Assembly (NCBI RefSeq): GCF_013401555.1
Contig: NZ_CP058552.1
Location: 4,712,001 to 4,776,000 of the forward strand
Reading direction: 5' to 3'
From: Paenibacillus sp. E222
GTDB taxonomy: Bacteria; Bacillota; Bacilli; Paenibacillales; Paenibacillaceae
Length of the DNA stretch: 64,000 bases
Shown here: positions 9,090 through 18,118 of the stretch, piece by piece
Position numbering within the stretch: the stretch's first letter is position 1
Layout of the letters: every line of letters starts with the position of its first letter
Made by a program: the position numbers and the translations under genes
Notes under the pieces: generated by a model
The model's database searches: none
Seen by the model: only the letters and a program-made list of their open reading frames with translations
Told to the model about the DNA's origin: nothing

Positions 9090-9284
9090 ATGACGACAGA
9101 ACGCTATCAACTAGGATGGAACAAATTAATAGCAGTATGCGCGGGCGGCGGAGCAGTAGAACGTCTAGTCGAATCATTGCAAGATATCGCTCCTGATGTT
9201 GCTAACTACATTATCGAGTTTGCATTTGGCGATATTTATTCCGGAGTAGAGACATCACAAGAGCAGGAATGTTTTAACTATTAG
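9090..9284 (+). pseudogene. Carboxymuconolactone decarboxylase family, N-terminal fragment
   Basis: The frame from ATG 9090 encodes TERYQLGWNKLIAV ... VESLQDIAPDVANYIIEF AFGDIYSGVE, the characteristic start of AhpD/CMD-type proteins (usually 120-140 residues). It stops after 64 codons, and a TGTCG element begins at the base directly following the stop. The catalytic Cys-containing half is gone. Bases 8986-9089 in front of it show nothing recognisable. Confidence 0.6.
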
Positions 9285-9312
9285 TGTCGAGGGACAAGCA
9301 CATTGTCCCACT
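9285..9312 (+). repeat. TGTCG element, copy 2 (module A only)
   Basis: TGTCGAGGGACAAGCACAT followed by TGTCCCAC. It begins at the base following the stop of the CMD fragment. The following 160 bp (to 9473) look like degraded coding sequence I cannot assign. Confidence 0.7.
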
Positions 9313-9473
9313 TAGGTTCGAGGAACCGCAATGTTGTGACAAAGAACTGACCGACTGGATTCTTAAAGATGAGTAAGAAAGAGATGTAACTGCGGCACTT
9401 TCTCCGCTTACGCATTGATTTAAAGTTACTCCAAAGAGAATCCGTTCCCAAAAGTTATACGGGAAATAGGAGT

Positions 9474-9506
9474 AAGAGCCCACCTAAGTATTAGGTGGGC
9501 TCTTTT
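9474..9506 (+). terminator. Rho-independent terminator
   Basis: AAGAGCCCACCTAA / TTAGGTGGGCTCTT, a 14-bp perfect stem with loop GTA and a T-run; usable in both directions. No intact gene precedes it, so it is left over from the decayed segment upstream. Confidence 0.85.
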
Positions 9507-9543
9507 AGTTATTTTTATTTGAAGAAGGATTTTTCTAAAGAGC

Positions 9544-9700
9544 AACATAAATGAGGTTGTTTATTTAGTAATTTCGGAGATAAAATTCGATCGGTACTCT
9601 CATGGAGAAGATCACCTTGGGATAAGCACTTATGTTCAGTATTATAACTACATATATCTTAAAACAGAAGATTCTATTTTCTGGCACGGGTGCTTGTAGG
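9544..9700 (+). pseudogene. Unidentified gene fragment
   Basis: An open frame without a start reads NINEVVYLVISEIKFDRYSH ... YVQYYNYIYLKTEDS and stops at TAG 9698-9700. Its composition looks protein-coding, but I do not recognise the family. It is followed by a terminator at 9756. Confidence 0.3.
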
Positions 9701-9755
9701 GGAGAATACCTTGTTGGAGGAGATATATTTCATTATTTTCTGAAGATAAGCACAA

Positions 9756-9788
9756 AAAAGGCATCTCCTGAAGGAGATGCTTTTTTTG
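9756..9788 (+). terminator. Rho-independent terminator
   Basis: GGCATCTCC TGAA GGAGATGC with preceding A-run and following T7; a canonical bidirectional terminator between the fragment above and the minus-strand small membrane protein gene. Confidence 0.85.
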
Positions 9789-9857
9789 CTTGAGTAAAAA
9801 CATTGTTAGGGTTGCTACTGGGCATTATTCGTCCTAAATCGAGGAAGTATAAATAAA

Positions 9858-10058
9858 TTACTCTCTTTTTTCATTATCTAATCGCCGACGAAATACCACA
9901 GCCGAAACAGCAAATATAATAAAAGATAATGTTGAAGCAGCAGTAACCATCTTCAACACATTTCCTATTGGGGGGTTAAACAACAGAGCAATTGAGATGA
10001 TTAAAACAGCACCTGTTAAACCCATTCCCAAAATCGAGATCGCTAAAATCTTGTTCAT
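9858..10058 (-). CDS. Small membrane protein, two transmembrane segments
   Basis: A 66-residue protein made almost entirely of two hydrophobic helices (ILAISILGMGLTGAVLIISI and MVTAASTLSFIIFAVSAVVF) with a short basic C-terminus (FRRRLDNEKRE). GAGGTG is five bases before ATG 10058; a TTG one codon further out is too close to it. No family recognised. It stands alone between remnants. Confidence 0.6.
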   Translation of the reverse strand: MNKILAISILGMGLTGAVLIISIALLFNPPIGNVLKMVTAASTLSFIIFAVSAVVFRRRLDNEKRE

Positions 10059-10084
10059 CAAATCACCTCACAGGGGATATTACA

Positions 10085-10171
10085 CCATTTAAAGAGACTG
10101 CCCTGAAAATTAAAGAGTTAGGGTATGTAAATGAGTGGGTCTGGAAGAAACTGAACGAGTACAATGGCTAA
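10085..10171 (+). pseudogene. C-terminal gene fragment
   Basis: A frame without start reads FKETALKIKELGYVNEWVWK KLNEYNG and stops. It looks like the tail of a cytoplasmic protein, not recognised. Bases 10172-10307 contain nothing I can assign. Confidence 0.3.
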
Positions 10172-10307
10172 CAATCTCATCGAGTGAATAGTCATATTAA
10201 CGAATCATAAAATTGTTGAACGAGTTTAAGCGACATTTATTTAGGCTGGAAAGCTTCAACTGCGAGATCGTGCAGCAGATAAGAAGAAGTTTAAAACGAT
10301 TTATAAT

Positions 10308-10337
10308 AAAAAGCCAGCGCTTAAATGTTGGCTTTTT
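10308..10337 (+). terminator. Rho-independent terminator
   Basis: AAAAAGCCAGCGCTTAAATG followed by TTGGCTTTTT: GCCA(G)CGC stem with T5 tail. Confidence 0.6.
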
Positions 10338-10402
10338 CTTCATATGTAAAGATAGATAAACTGAATTCGAAATCATTTATTTCTAAGAATAGAGGCGAAT
10401 GT

Positions 10403-10445
10403 ATGAGCAACCCGAATATAATAACTTTATGTCAATGTACAAAAA
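10403..10445 (+). pseudogene. Gene start cut off by a TGTCG element
   Basis: AGAGGCG precedes ATG 10403, then MSNPNIITLCQCTK, a plausible N-terminus. The frame runs directly into the TGTCG element at 10446, and nothing resembling its continuation follows. Confidence 0.35.
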
Positions 10446-10472
10446 TGTCGAGGGACAAGAACATATTCCCTA
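10446..10472 (+). repeat. TGTCG element, copy 3 (module A only)
   Basis: TGTCGAGGGACAAGAACATA then TTCCC. A hairpin at 10519-10547 (AGCCCC ... GGGGCT) just downstream may end the minus-strand operon that finishes at 10566. Confidence 0.7.
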
Positions 10473-10565
10473 GCACACTGAGATTTGGTTTTACCCCATG
10501 TTTCGTTCGATACGCAAAGCAAATAGCCCCCACGAATGGACGGGGCTAAGATTTGAATATTCAAT

Positions 10566-11945
10566 TTACACTCCATAGTTATACGATCCTGCACGTTCTA
10601 CGATTATATTCCAGTCTTCTTCTTCAAAAAGGAGGTTGTTCTCATCCTCGGGTTCGCCGATCTGTACTTCAAGGAAGACCAACCTGGTTTCAGCGAAAAT
10701 AGAATAGACGCTCTCCGAGATCATCGCGAACTGAGTGCCCAGAGTCATCTGTGTGACCTGTCCGTTGATAAGCAATTGACCGCTGCCTGCAAGTACCGTC
10801 CACGCTCTACATCCTGCCCGGTGCCATTTCAACCCGATATGTTTGCCCGGTAGAACGGTTATGTTTAATGTGGTTACAGTTGTATTTTCATCTTCTACCG
10901 AACTCTCAATGACACGATAACTGCCCCAGGTTGCTTCACCATACATCGGTTTTAATGGCAAGTTGCCCAATTGCGCTTTAATTTCATTTGAATTATTTTT
11001 GTTGGCAATGAGAATGCCGTCCGGACTTGCGGCAGCGATAATACCTGGCACGCCAATGACTTGGATGGGGTAGGGAAGCTCGTTAATAATATAGGAATCG
11101 GAGGAAGAGCCCGAGATTCCACCGTGTCCGATTACATGGGAATCTAACTCTGCGCACAGCGTATCCCAGCTTCCGATATCTTGCCATACTCCCTTATAAG
11201 GCAGGACTACGGCCCGCTGTGCCTTTTCTGCAACATGCTTGTCAAAACTGCGTTCAGGCAACGCTTCATACAGGGACGACAATTGATCATAATGAACCGG
11301 CAGCCCCATTTTTTTAATATGGGATATCATAAACTCGACGGTGAACGCATACACACCGCAGTTCCATAGTGCCCCACGTTGTAGCAGAGTTTCAGCAATA
11401 GTGGCTTCGGGTTTTTCTATAAATTGTGTTATGGGCGCATAAGCATTACGTTCTTCCCCACCCGGCAGGATGTATCCATACTGCTCTGAAGCATGTGTAG
11501 GCCTTGTCCCAATTAAAGCGATATCGGCTTGAGAATGTTTCAAGATGTCCGGCAGTAATTGGAAGTTGCTGAAAAAATCTTCACCTGCGAACACATCAGC
11601 TGGCGCGATACAGATCACATCGTCATCTTTGGCCATCCGGAAGGATTGCAGATATAACGTCGCTAAGGCCGCCGCAGTAAAAGTGCCTCGTTTATAAGGT
11701 TCCCCGATTACTGGTATTTTGCCTTGAGTATGTCGAGCCGTAATATTAGCCTGATCCTGATGTGAAATAATGAGCGTTGAATCCGTTAGGCATGAACTGT
11801 CAAGCTGGCGGCATACTCTGCTGATCATGGATTCCCTACCTCCAGCGGGTGATGGAAGTATATCTATGAACAGCTTGGAGCGAAGCTCATTGGATAACGG
11901 CCAGAGCCTTTTGCCAGAGCCGCCGCACAGCAGTACGATATGCAT
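10566..11945 (-). CDS. Mannose-1-phosphate guanylyltransferase / type II phosphomannose isomerase-like
   Basis: A 459-residue protein. Residues 1-270 form a sugar-nucleotidyltransferase domain with CGGSGKRLWPLS at the start, then APADVF and FIEKP. The C-terminal ~110 residues are a cupin domain of the PMI type II kind (GLKWHRAGCRAWTVLAGSG). Such bifunctional proteins make mannose-1-P and GDP-mannose for surface polysaccharides. The canonical PKQF after the first motif reads SKLF here, so sugar or nucleotide preference may differ. Seventeen bases separate it from the upstream glycosyltransferase gene on the same strand. Confidence 0.8.
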   Translation of the reverse strand: MHIVLLCGGSGKRLWPLSNELRSKLFIDILPSPAGGRESMISRVCRQLDSSCLTDSTLIISHQDQANITARHTQGKIPVIGEPYKRGTFTAAALATLYLQSFRMAKDDDVICIAPADVFAGEDFFSNFQLLPDILKHSQADIALIGTRPTHASEQYGYILPGGEERNAYAPITQFIEKPEATIAETLLQRGALWNCGVYAFTVEFMISHIKKMGLPVHYDQLSSLYEALPERSFDKHVAEKAQRAVVLPYKGVWQDIGSWDTLCAELDSHVIGHGGISGSSSDSYIINELPYPIQVIGVPGIIAAASPDGILIANKNNSNEIKAQLGNLPLKPMYGEATWGSYRVIESSVEDENTTVTTLNITVLPGKHIGLKWHRAGCRAWTVLAGSGQLLINGQVTQMTLGTQFAMISESVYSIFAETRLVFLEVQIGEPEDENNLLFEEEDWNIIVERAGSYNYGV

Positions 11946-11962
11946 GGGCTTCCTCCTTAAGC

Positions 11963-12772
11963 TCAGGGAGCTTTACTATAGATTTTCCGTTTATGAAAGG
12001 AAAGAGAACGGTATTTAAGAGCCAGATTACGGATTTGTTGCTCTTTTAACGAAGAAGCGTTCACATTCAGACTTTTATTCATGGAACTTCTAAGGACCAT
12101 GCTGCCTGGGTTCTTCGTATACATAAAATTGGCATACGTTTCATACTCGGAGAAACCAAACTGCTTCTTCTTATTGATATTGGAGATGATCGCTTTGTAC
12201 CAAGGCAGCTTATGAACCGCTTCGATTTTCTGTTTTAAGGCAGAGAGTTTCGATTTGTCGAACAGCATATAATGGGTGACAAAAGAGCGCGGGCGCGGAG
12301 CTTTCATGCCTAACAACTTACGGTAGGTATTGAAATATTCCGGCTGGCTCCAGTCACGGCAGTAAAATACTGTTTTGCCTTCTACAAGAAATGAATGAGG
12401 TTTAATCAGTACGGTATCCGCATCCATGACTAGAAAGTATTTTGCCTTCACAATGGAATCTCCGTTCATTTTGAGCAGCTGCTGATATAACCAGCCTGAC
12501 CGATTCCATCGGGAGGACTGGTAGTGTATCTCGTTTTTGGTTATAGGCAGGACGGATCGCTCATTAACAAAAATACAGTTTTTACGGGAACAAAGTTCTC
12601 TGATTTTGGTGCTGACCGGAGAAACAATATAAATGCCTCCAATGGGATGTTTTACATAACGGCGAATGTTATTGATGACGAGGGGAAGGGTAGCCAAATC
12701 TTTCTCTATCGCTGGTATAAGAACATCAATCTTAGGCGCATTATTCAACCGGATTCCAGGCTCGACGGACAT
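11963..12772 (-). CDS. Glycosyltransferase-like protein (DUF6492 type)
   Basis: A 269-residue protein: DVLIPAIEKDLATLPLVINN at the N-terminus, an LVMDADTVLIKP (DxD-type) motif near the middle, then YCRDWSQPEYFNTYRKLL. This matches the GT-A-like DUF6492 family of bacterial putative glycosyltransferases. ATG 12772 is chosen because AAGGAG lies eight bases upstream; an earlier ATG at 12859 has none. It is the first gene of an operon with the sugar nucleotidyltransferase, suggesting transfer of mannose or a related sugar onto a surface glycan. Confidence 0.65.
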   Translation of the reverse strand: MSVEPGIRLNNAPKIDVLIPAIEKDLATLPLVINNIRRYVKHPIGGIYIVSPVSTKIRELCSRKNCIFVNERSVLPITKNEIHYQSSRWNRSGWLYQQLLKMNGDSIVKAKYFLVMDADTVLIKPHSFLVEGKTVFYCRDWSQPEYFNTYRKLLGMKAPRPRSFVTHYMLFDKSKLSALKQKIEAVHKLPWYKAIISNINKKKQFGFSEYETYANFMYTKNPGSMVLRSSMNKSLNVNASSLKEQQIRNLALKYRSLSFHKRKIYSKAP

Positions 12773-12974
12773 CTTCTCAACTCCTTGCACAAATCGTGAT
12801 GACTTATTATATGGTATGTGTGCAAAAGTGTTTTGGTCAGGGCATGTGCAAATATACATTTTTTACGAATAGGGCTTTTGTTGAGGGTTCCTTTATCGGT
12901 ATTACATATAATGCATGCAGGATCTTGATCAAACAGCGAGCTTTGATGCGGTGGCTGAAGGGAGAGTTTACGAC

Positions 12975-13739
12975 ATGGGAGTTGATAAATTGCAGCCGTT
13001 AAGAAGCAAATGGTTAAAAACAAAATTGATCATTAATAATGAATCAATTAAACCGTTTATCCCCGACACACAGAAATATAACAAAACGAATCTGAAATCC
13101 ATGATCAGCAAATATGGAATGGTCTATGTCAAACCCGAGAGAGGTACTTTCGGGATGGGTGTTATTAAGGCCGAGATGGACAGTCATCAACATTTTGTCT
13201 ATCAGATAGAGCAAAAACGCCTGACGTTTGACAGCTTTGAATCGTTTTATAGCAGTCTGACTCGTTTGGTGCATAAAAGAAGTTATCTGATTCAGAGAGG
13301 AATCCATCTGCTTAAGCACAATAACAGACGTTTTGACATCCGAGTCATGATACAGCTAAGCCCGACCAAACATTGGGAAGCTACCGGAATCATAGGGCGA
13401 CTGGGTCATCCAAAGAAAATCGTAACCAATTATCATAGTGGTGGTACACCGATGGATATTCACAAGCTGCTACAATCGCATGCATCCACAAAACGCAGAA
13501 ATAAACTGGTTCAGGAGATGAATGAGCTTAGCCTGCGCATAGCTCGTCATATGAAAAAAAAGTACCCGTATCTAATGCAAATCGGTGTGGATATCGGCCT
13601 TGATCACAGTCTGAAACCCTGGATTATAGAGGTAAATGTCAAACCGGACCCATTTATATTCAATCAATTAAAGGATAAGACGATGTATCGCAAGGTAATA
13701 CGATATTACCGCCATGCTTTCCCCAAAAAAACAGAATAA
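12975..13739 (+). CDS. YheC/YheD-family ATP-grasp protein
   Basis: A 254-residue protein from ATG 12975, preceded by AAGGGAG. ATP-grasp features: GMVYVKPERGTFGMGV (nucleotide lysine and glycine loop), RRFDIRVMIQ, and PWIIEVNVKPDP (ExN metal site) near the C-terminus. YheC/D proteins are endospore-coat-associated proteins of Bacillales. It is divergent from the glycosyltransferase/ManC-like pair, which supports a spore-surface role for the three genes. Confidence 0.8.
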   Translation: MGVDKLQPLRSKWLKTKLIINNESIKPFIPDTQKYNKTNLKSMISKYGMVYVKPERGTFGMGVIKAEMDSHQHFVYQIEQKRLTFDSFESFYSSLTRLVHKRSYLIQRGIHLLKHNNRRFDIRVMIQLSPTKHWEATGIIGRLGHPKKIVTNYHSGGTPMDIHKLLQSHASTKRRNKLVQEMNELSLRIARHMKKKYPYLMQIGVDIGLDHSLKPWIIEVNVKPDPFIFNQLKDKTMYRKVIRYYRHAFPKKTE

Positions 13740-13775
13740 CAGACCGGTTTTTTCATAGGAATGGATGGAGAAGGT

Positions 13776-13819
13776 TTCAAGCTCAAGAGTCGCCAATATG
13801 GCGACTTTTGAGCTTGAAC
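13776..13819 (+). terminator. Long hairpin downstream of the YheC/D-like gene
   Basis: TTCAAGCTCAAGAGTCGCC and its complement with one mismatch, loop AATAT. There is no T-run, so efficiency as an intrinsic terminator is doubtful. Confidence 0.45.
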
Positions 13820-13852
13820 TGCCTTTTAGGGTCTGATAATGTATCGTAATAC

Positions 13853-13940
13853 ATGGTGGAGAGCTTCGATGTCATCACCTTTCAATATCTGATTAAGCCA
13901 ATTCAGCCGCAAGTTTTCGAGGAAAAGATGTTGCTTTGGG
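13853..13940 (+). pseudogene. Response-regulator receiver fragment
   Basis: Frame MVESFDVITFQYLIKPIQPQVFEEKM matches the region around the conserved Lys-Pro of LytTR-type receivers (FDYLxKPIxPxxFE). No other part of the gene is present. The sequence then degenerates into a weak TGTCG element copy at 14007-14028 (TGTAGAGGGACAAGAAC). Confidence 0.35.
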
Positions 13941-14027
13941 AGTTATTCTTGATGGTCCTTTGAAAGATGCTGTAGTGAGTAGAGAAAGTGACTTAGTGTT
14001 GAGTATTGTAGAGGGACAAGAACCTGT

Positions 14028-14146
14028 TAGCTTCGTTCAAGGAGTACTTGCGTGTCGGGCTGCGCGACAATGTGTTGCCGCCGATGGTGTCGAACACGAC
14101 ATCGACTCCACGGCCCCCCGTTTATCGCATGATGGCGTCGACATTC
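14028..14146 (-). pseudogene. Zinc-type alcohol dehydrogenase / quinone reductase fragment
   Basis: On the minus strand VDAIMR, a stop, then [20 protein letters not shown], a typical segment of the nucleotide-binding domain of MDR-family reductases. The rest is absent. Bases 14150-14440 hold another unassignable coding-like stretch (YYIEEAAIATGEHDDPNSAV). Confidence 0.5.
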
Positions 14147-14450
14147 TTCAAAAGAAACGAGTGTCTATTATATTGAAGAGGCAGCTATTGCTACAGGCGA
14201 ACATGATGATCCGAACAGCGCTGTTGGCATGGGTAATGCTAGCACCTTAAGGAGTTTATAGCTATGGAACTGTAGTGGTCAGGAGAGCCTAACCTCGGCA
14301 AGCGCTTCCGTACGGAGTCATCTCATTGCGTTTGCCGCGGAAGAATCCCGTTTGAACCGGGGTAAATCGATTGATTTAAAGGAATAAGCAAAAGAAATAA
14401 TGGCTGCACAAGAAGTTCCGAGCAGCAAAAGATATAAGCAAAGATTTAGT

Positions 14451-14497
14451 AGCGATTGCTTCCGGGAATGGGGGAAGCAATCGCTATGTTTTTTTGC
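14451..14497 (+). terminator. Rho-independent terminator
   Basis: AGCGATTGCTTCC / GGAAGCAATCGCT stem followed by ATGTTTTTTT. It insulates the kbl-tdh promoter from the decayed segment. Confidence 0.8.
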
Positions 14498-14645
14498 GGA
14501 TATTTTTATTTTTTGTCCGCCACATGTGTACAATAAATAAAAAAGATGATACATTGAAATTAGTTTAATTCCTTTTATAACAGGTTTTTTTGAAGAATAC
14601 TATGTCTCCTGTACGAGGACATACGTATATCGAGGAGGGAATGGA

Positions 14646-15836
14646 ATGTCAAGTCAAGCATTGGACCAATTTTTAAGTTCGAGCATCGAAGATCTAAAGA
14701 CTAAAGGTCTATATAACGTCATTGATACGCTGCAGGGTGCAAATGGTCCTGTTATTCGTATCGACGGAAAGTCCCTAATCAATTTGTCTTCCAATAACTA
14801 TTTGGGACTGGCAACAGATTACCGCCTGATTGATGCTTCAGTTAAGGCGTCGCAGACATACGGGGCAGGCGCAGGGGCTGTGAGAACAATTAATGGTACG
14901 ATGGATCTTCATATTGAGCTTGAAGAAAAACTGGCCCGTTTCAAAAAAACGGAAGCCGTTATCGTGTATCAATCGGGATTTAACTGCAATATGGCTGCTA
15001 TATCCGCGGTAATGGACCAGCATGATGCGATTTTATCCGATGAGCTGAACCACGCTTCGATTATTGATGGCTGCCGCCTGTCGAGAGCCAAGGTGATTCG
15101 CTTTAAGCATTCGGATATGAATGATTTAAGACAGAAGGCAAAAGAGGCCAAGGAATCCGGTCAGTACCATAAAATTATGGTCATCTCCGATGGGGTTTTC
15201 TCCATGGATGGTGATATAGCAAAGCTGCCCGAAATCGTGAAAATAGCTGAAGAATTCGATCTGATTACTTATGTGGATGATGCCCACGGTTCGGGCGTTC
15301 TCGGAGCAGGTGCGGGAACCGTGAAGCATTTTGGATTGTCCGACCGCATTGACTTTCAAATTGGTACTCTTTCCAAGGCGATCGGCGTTGTCGGCGGTTA
15401 TGTGGCGGGTAAAAAACAACTGATCGAATGGTTGAAGCTGAGAAGCCGTCCGTTTCTGTTCTCGACATCGCTACCTCCGGCTGTAATCGCTTCTTGCAGT
15501 GCTTCTGTCGACATTTTGATGAATGACAAAGAGCTGATCGAAAGGCTGTGGGAGAACGGCAATGCTTTGAAAAATGGCCTGAGCCAGCTTGGATATGATG
15601 TAGGCCAAAGCGAAACGCCAATCACACCTTGTATCATTGGCGATGAAGTAACCACTCAGCAGTTCAGCAAACGGCTCTATGAAGAAGGCGTTTACGCCAA
15701 GGCAATCCTGTTTCCGACGGTTCCGAAAGGAACGGGAAGAATACGCAACATGCCGACAGCTGCCCATACCAGGGAGATGCTCGACCAGGTGATCTCCGTT
15801 TATGAGAAAGTTGGCAAGGAAATGAAGCTGATTTAG
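14646..15836 (+). CDS. kbl: Glycine C-acetyltransferase (2-amino-3-ketobutyrate CoA ligase)
   Basis: A 396-residue PLP enzyme of the alpha-oxoamine synthase family. Motifs: [13 protein letters not shown] (substrate loop), [30 protein letters not shown], and the PLP lysine in [16 protein letters not shown]. It converts 2-amino-3-oxobutyrate and CoA to glycine and acetyl-CoA, the second step of threonine breakdown. GAGGAGGG is upstream of the ATG. It is followed 37 bp later by the threonine dehydrogenase gene. AONS (BioF) is the main alternative, but the tdh neighbour settles it. Confidence 0.93.
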   Translation: MSSQALDQFLSSSIEDLKTKGLYNVIDTLQGANGPVIRIDGKSLINLSSNNYLGLATDYRLIDASVKASQTYGAGAGAVRTINGTMDLHIELEEKLARFKKTEAVIVYQSGFNCNMAAISAVMDQHDAILSDELNHASIIDGCRLSRAKVIRFKHSDMNDLRQKAKEAKESGQYHKIMVISDGVFSMDGDIAKLPEIVKIAEEFDLITYVDDAHGSGVLGAGAGTVKHFGLSDRIDFQIGTLSKAIGVVGGYVAGKKQLIEWLKLRSRPFLFSTSLPPAVIASCSASVDILMNDKELIERLWENGNALKNGLSQLGYDVGQSETPITPCIIGDEVTTQQFSKRLYEEGVYAKAILFPTVPKGTGRIRNMPTAAHTREMLDQVISVYEKVGKEMKLI

Positions 15837-15873
15837 CTGCATTCGCGGGAGTATATTTCGGGAGGAATGTCTT

Positions 15874-16833
15874 ATGGACAAGATTTTGGTGACTGGGGCA
15901 CTGGGCCAAATCGGTTCTGAGTTAGTTGTTAAATTACGTGAAATTTATGGTGTGGATCACGTTGTTGCTACGGATCTCAGGTCATCAGCCCACGAAATTA
16001 CCCGATCAGGGCCATTCGAGCTGCTGGACGTGACGAATGATAAGGCGATGTTCGAAATCGCCAAGCGGTACGAAGTGGATACCGTCATCCATTTGGCTGC
16101 GCTGCTGTCGGCTACTGCTGAGGAGAAACCGCTGCTTGCCTGGAATTTGAATATGGGCGGATTGATGAATGCACTTGAAGTATCCAGGGAGCTCGGCTGC
16201 CAATTTTTCACTCCAAGCTCCATTGGATCTTTTGGGCCTTCGACTCCGAAAGACAATACCCCGCAGGATACGATCCAGCGGCCCAATACGATGTACGGTG
16301 TGAACAAAGTGTCCGGCGAACTGCTTTGTGATTATTATTTTCACAAATACGGCCTGGATACGAGGGGGCTGCGATTCCCGGGTTTGATATCTTATATGAC
16401 GCCTCCCGGCGGAGGAACGACGGATTACGCCGTGGAAATTTATTACGCAGCCGTGACGGCTGGTCGGTATACATCTTATATCGCCAAGGACACAAACATG
16501 GACATGATGTATATGCCGGATGCCCTGAATGCTATCATCGAATTGATGGAAGCGGATTCATCCCGGTTGATGCACCGAAATTCATTTAATGTCACCGCAA
16601 TGAGCGTCGATCCGGAGGCGATCGCTGCAGCGATTCGGGATGAGTTTCCCGGCTTTATCCTCGATTATGACGTTGATCCGAAGAGACAGGCGATTGCCGA
16701 TAGCTGGCCGCATTCCATTGATGCGACGGCAGCGAAAACAGAATGGGGATTTCTTCCCCGCTACGACCTGAAGGCCATGACGAAGGATATGCTTTCACAG
16801 CTAAGCGAGAGACAAATGCTTCGCAAGGCTTAA
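15874..16833 (+). CDS. tdh: L-threonine 3-dehydrogenase, short-chain (epimerase-like) type
   Basis: A 319-residue extended SDR/epimerase: GALGQIGSELV nucleotide loop at the N-terminus, HLAALLSATAE, and the YxxxK pair in MYGVNKVSGELL, with the RFPG(L)ISY and GGGTTDYAVE segments characteristic of this TDH class. It oxidises threonine to 2-amino-3-oxobutyrate, the substrate of the preceding enzyme. GGGAGG precedes the ATG. Together with kbl it lets the cell use threonine as a carbon and glycine source. Confidence 0.93.
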   Translation: MDKILVTGALGQIGSELVVKLREIYGVDHVVATDLRSSAHEITRSGPFELLDVTNDKAMFEIAKRYEVDTVIHLAALLSATAEEKPLLAWNLNMGGLMNALEVSRELGCQFFTPSSIGSFGPSTPKDNTPQDTIQRPNTMYGVNKVSGELLCDYYFHKYGLDTRGLRFPGLISYMTPPGGGTTDYAVEIYYAAVTAGRYTSYIAKDTNMDMMYMPDALNAIIELMEADSSRLMHRNSFNVTAMSVDPEAIAAAIRDEFPGFILDYDVDPKRQAIADSWPHSIDATAAKTEWGFLPRYDLKAMTKDMLSQLSERQMLRKA

Positions 16834-16873
16834 AGTGATTATGAATTCGCTGTGCAAAGCCAGTTGAAATACA

Positions 16874-16937
16874 AAAGAAGCTGCATCAAGAGGTTTGGCG
16901 TTACCCGGACCTTTTGTTGCAGCTTCTTTTTCACCCT
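16874..16937 (+). terminator. Terminator of the kbl-tdh operon
   Basis: AAAGAAGCTGCA ... TGCAGCTTCTTTTT with inner AGAGGT/ACCTTT pairing; a strong stem and T-run 40 bp after the tdh stop. Confidence 0.85.
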
Positions 16938-17059
16938 CCAGCCCGGACATTTCGGTATCTGTGGCTTATAAGATAAAGAACACGGCATAAAGTTTGCAAC
17001 AGGACGGACCGAGGCATGCAAAATTAAAACACAGAAGTGAAAGAAAGGGAGCTGTTTAT

Positions 17060-17090
17060 GTCGCGGGACAAGAACATGTTCTCATTGCGA
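17060..17090 (+). repeat. TGTCG element, copy 5 (module A only)
   Basis: TGTCGCGGGACAAGAACATG then TTCTCATTGCGA. It directly follows AAAGGGAGCTGTTTA, so the T of the element completes an ATG placed at a correct distance from a ribosome site: the start of a gene survives and its body has been replaced. Confidence 0.65.
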
Positions 17091-17188
17091 TAGGCGTTTT
17101 TCTAATCGTTATTTTGCCTGTTAGTTCATTTATAGATATAATGCAGATGTACAATGACACAAAGTTACCAAACAAGAGAACCCTTTGA
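17091..17188 (+). pseudogene. Membrane-protein C-terminal fragment
   Basis: The frame running out of the TGTCG element reads IGVFLIVILPVSSFIDIMQM YNDTKLPNKRTL and stops. It carries one hydrophobic helix and a polar tail, and looks like the end of a membrane protein joined to the repeat. Family not recognised. Confidence 0.35.
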
Positions 17189-17248
17189 GCCACATTAATA
17201 AAAGAATAAAATGATAGTTTCATTAATCAAGCAAGGAGTGTGCATATA

Positions 17249-17491
17249 ATGGGTTCATTTTCGAAAGAAACAAAAGATAATTCTTACGTAGTAATTCCGT
17301 CAGAAAATGTAACTAAGATACAATTTGGAGATCCGTGTTATAACGGTTATCAACTAGCTGGGCAAGAATTCTGGGAATTAACGGGTGTCTCTTATACCAC
17401 TGAAGTATCTTCGTTAGAAGTTCGTAAATACCAATACCATATGGCAGGACATCTGCATCATGCCTTATTACCGCTTAGCAAGCTGCTATAA
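17249..17491 (+). CDS. Hypothetical protein, 80 residues
   Basis: AAGGAG lies nine bases before ATG 17249. The protein begins MGSFSKETKDNSYVVIPSEN and ends HMAGHLHHALLPLSKLL, with no membrane segment. It may be a truncated gene: the next 300 bp (17505-17766) contain two more pieces, a TTG-started MQEYYLTPIEIVAIGW after GAAGGAAGGG and a fragment DSLIEMGIKEGVTHTTDDIV, neither complete. No family recognised. Confidence 0.4.
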   Translation: MGSFSKETKDNSYVVIPSENVTKIQFGDPCYNGYQLAGQEFWELTGVSYTTEVSSLEVRKYQYHMAGHLHHALLPLSKLL

Positions 17492-17804
17492 GTTAATTTT
17501 GTATTTTGAAGAAGGAAGGGAATAACCTTGCAGGAGTACTACTTGACGCCTATAGAAATAGTAGCGATCGGTTGGGTTGTAGCACATTTTTTAAGGTAGT
17601 TCCTTTGTTACATGACAGTCTAATTGAAATGGGTATTAAAGAAGGTGTGACTCATACTACTGATGATATAGTTTCAGATGATACGATTTCACACGTTGCT
17701 CTAATAGCCGTTTACAAAAAAATGGGATTTACGTTGATAATAGAAAGTTACATATGGACTATATAGAAACAATGAAAAGATAATTTCATTGAAGGAGGTT
17801 CGGG

Positions 17805-18002
17805 ATGAGAAACGAAGAATGTTGTCCTGAATGTGGAGGAACAAAATTTGGGGAGGGCAAGTCGCACGGCGAAGCTAGGGTATATCCTATGAAAAAGATG
17901 CTAACATTAGGATCAGATGTTACTCATGTAATTTGTATAACGTGTGGATTTATTTTAAAAAGTTTTGTTAAAGAGCCACATAAATTTGAGGATAATAAAT
18001 AA
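17805..18002 (+). CDS. Small zinc-ribbon protein
   Basis: A 65-residue protein with two cysteine pairs, CPECGG near the start and CITCGF in the second half, ending in FVKEPHKFED. Such one-domain zinc ribbons occur widely in Paenibacillus and are often labelled TFIIIB-like; function unknown. GAAGGAGG is well placed. It is complete, although its neighbours are fragments. Confidence 0.65.
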   Translation: MRNEECCPECGGTKFGEGKSHGEARVYPMKKMLTLGSDVTHVICITCGFILKSFVKEPHKFEDNK

Positions 18003-18118
18003 AATTGTACTGCAAGAAAGGGGACCAACAGATCAAGTTCTAACTCTGCTCAGTTAAATAAAGACTAAAGGGCATAATTGCATGAAAGTAGGGAACTTTA
18101 AAAAAATTCAGTCTTTGT

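Noticed and set aside
8862-9284. Open frame of 140 codons overlapping the TetR gene end
   Set aside because: Only the part from 9090 shows family similarity (CMD fragment); the earlier part is a shadow of the TetR gene and unrelated sequence.
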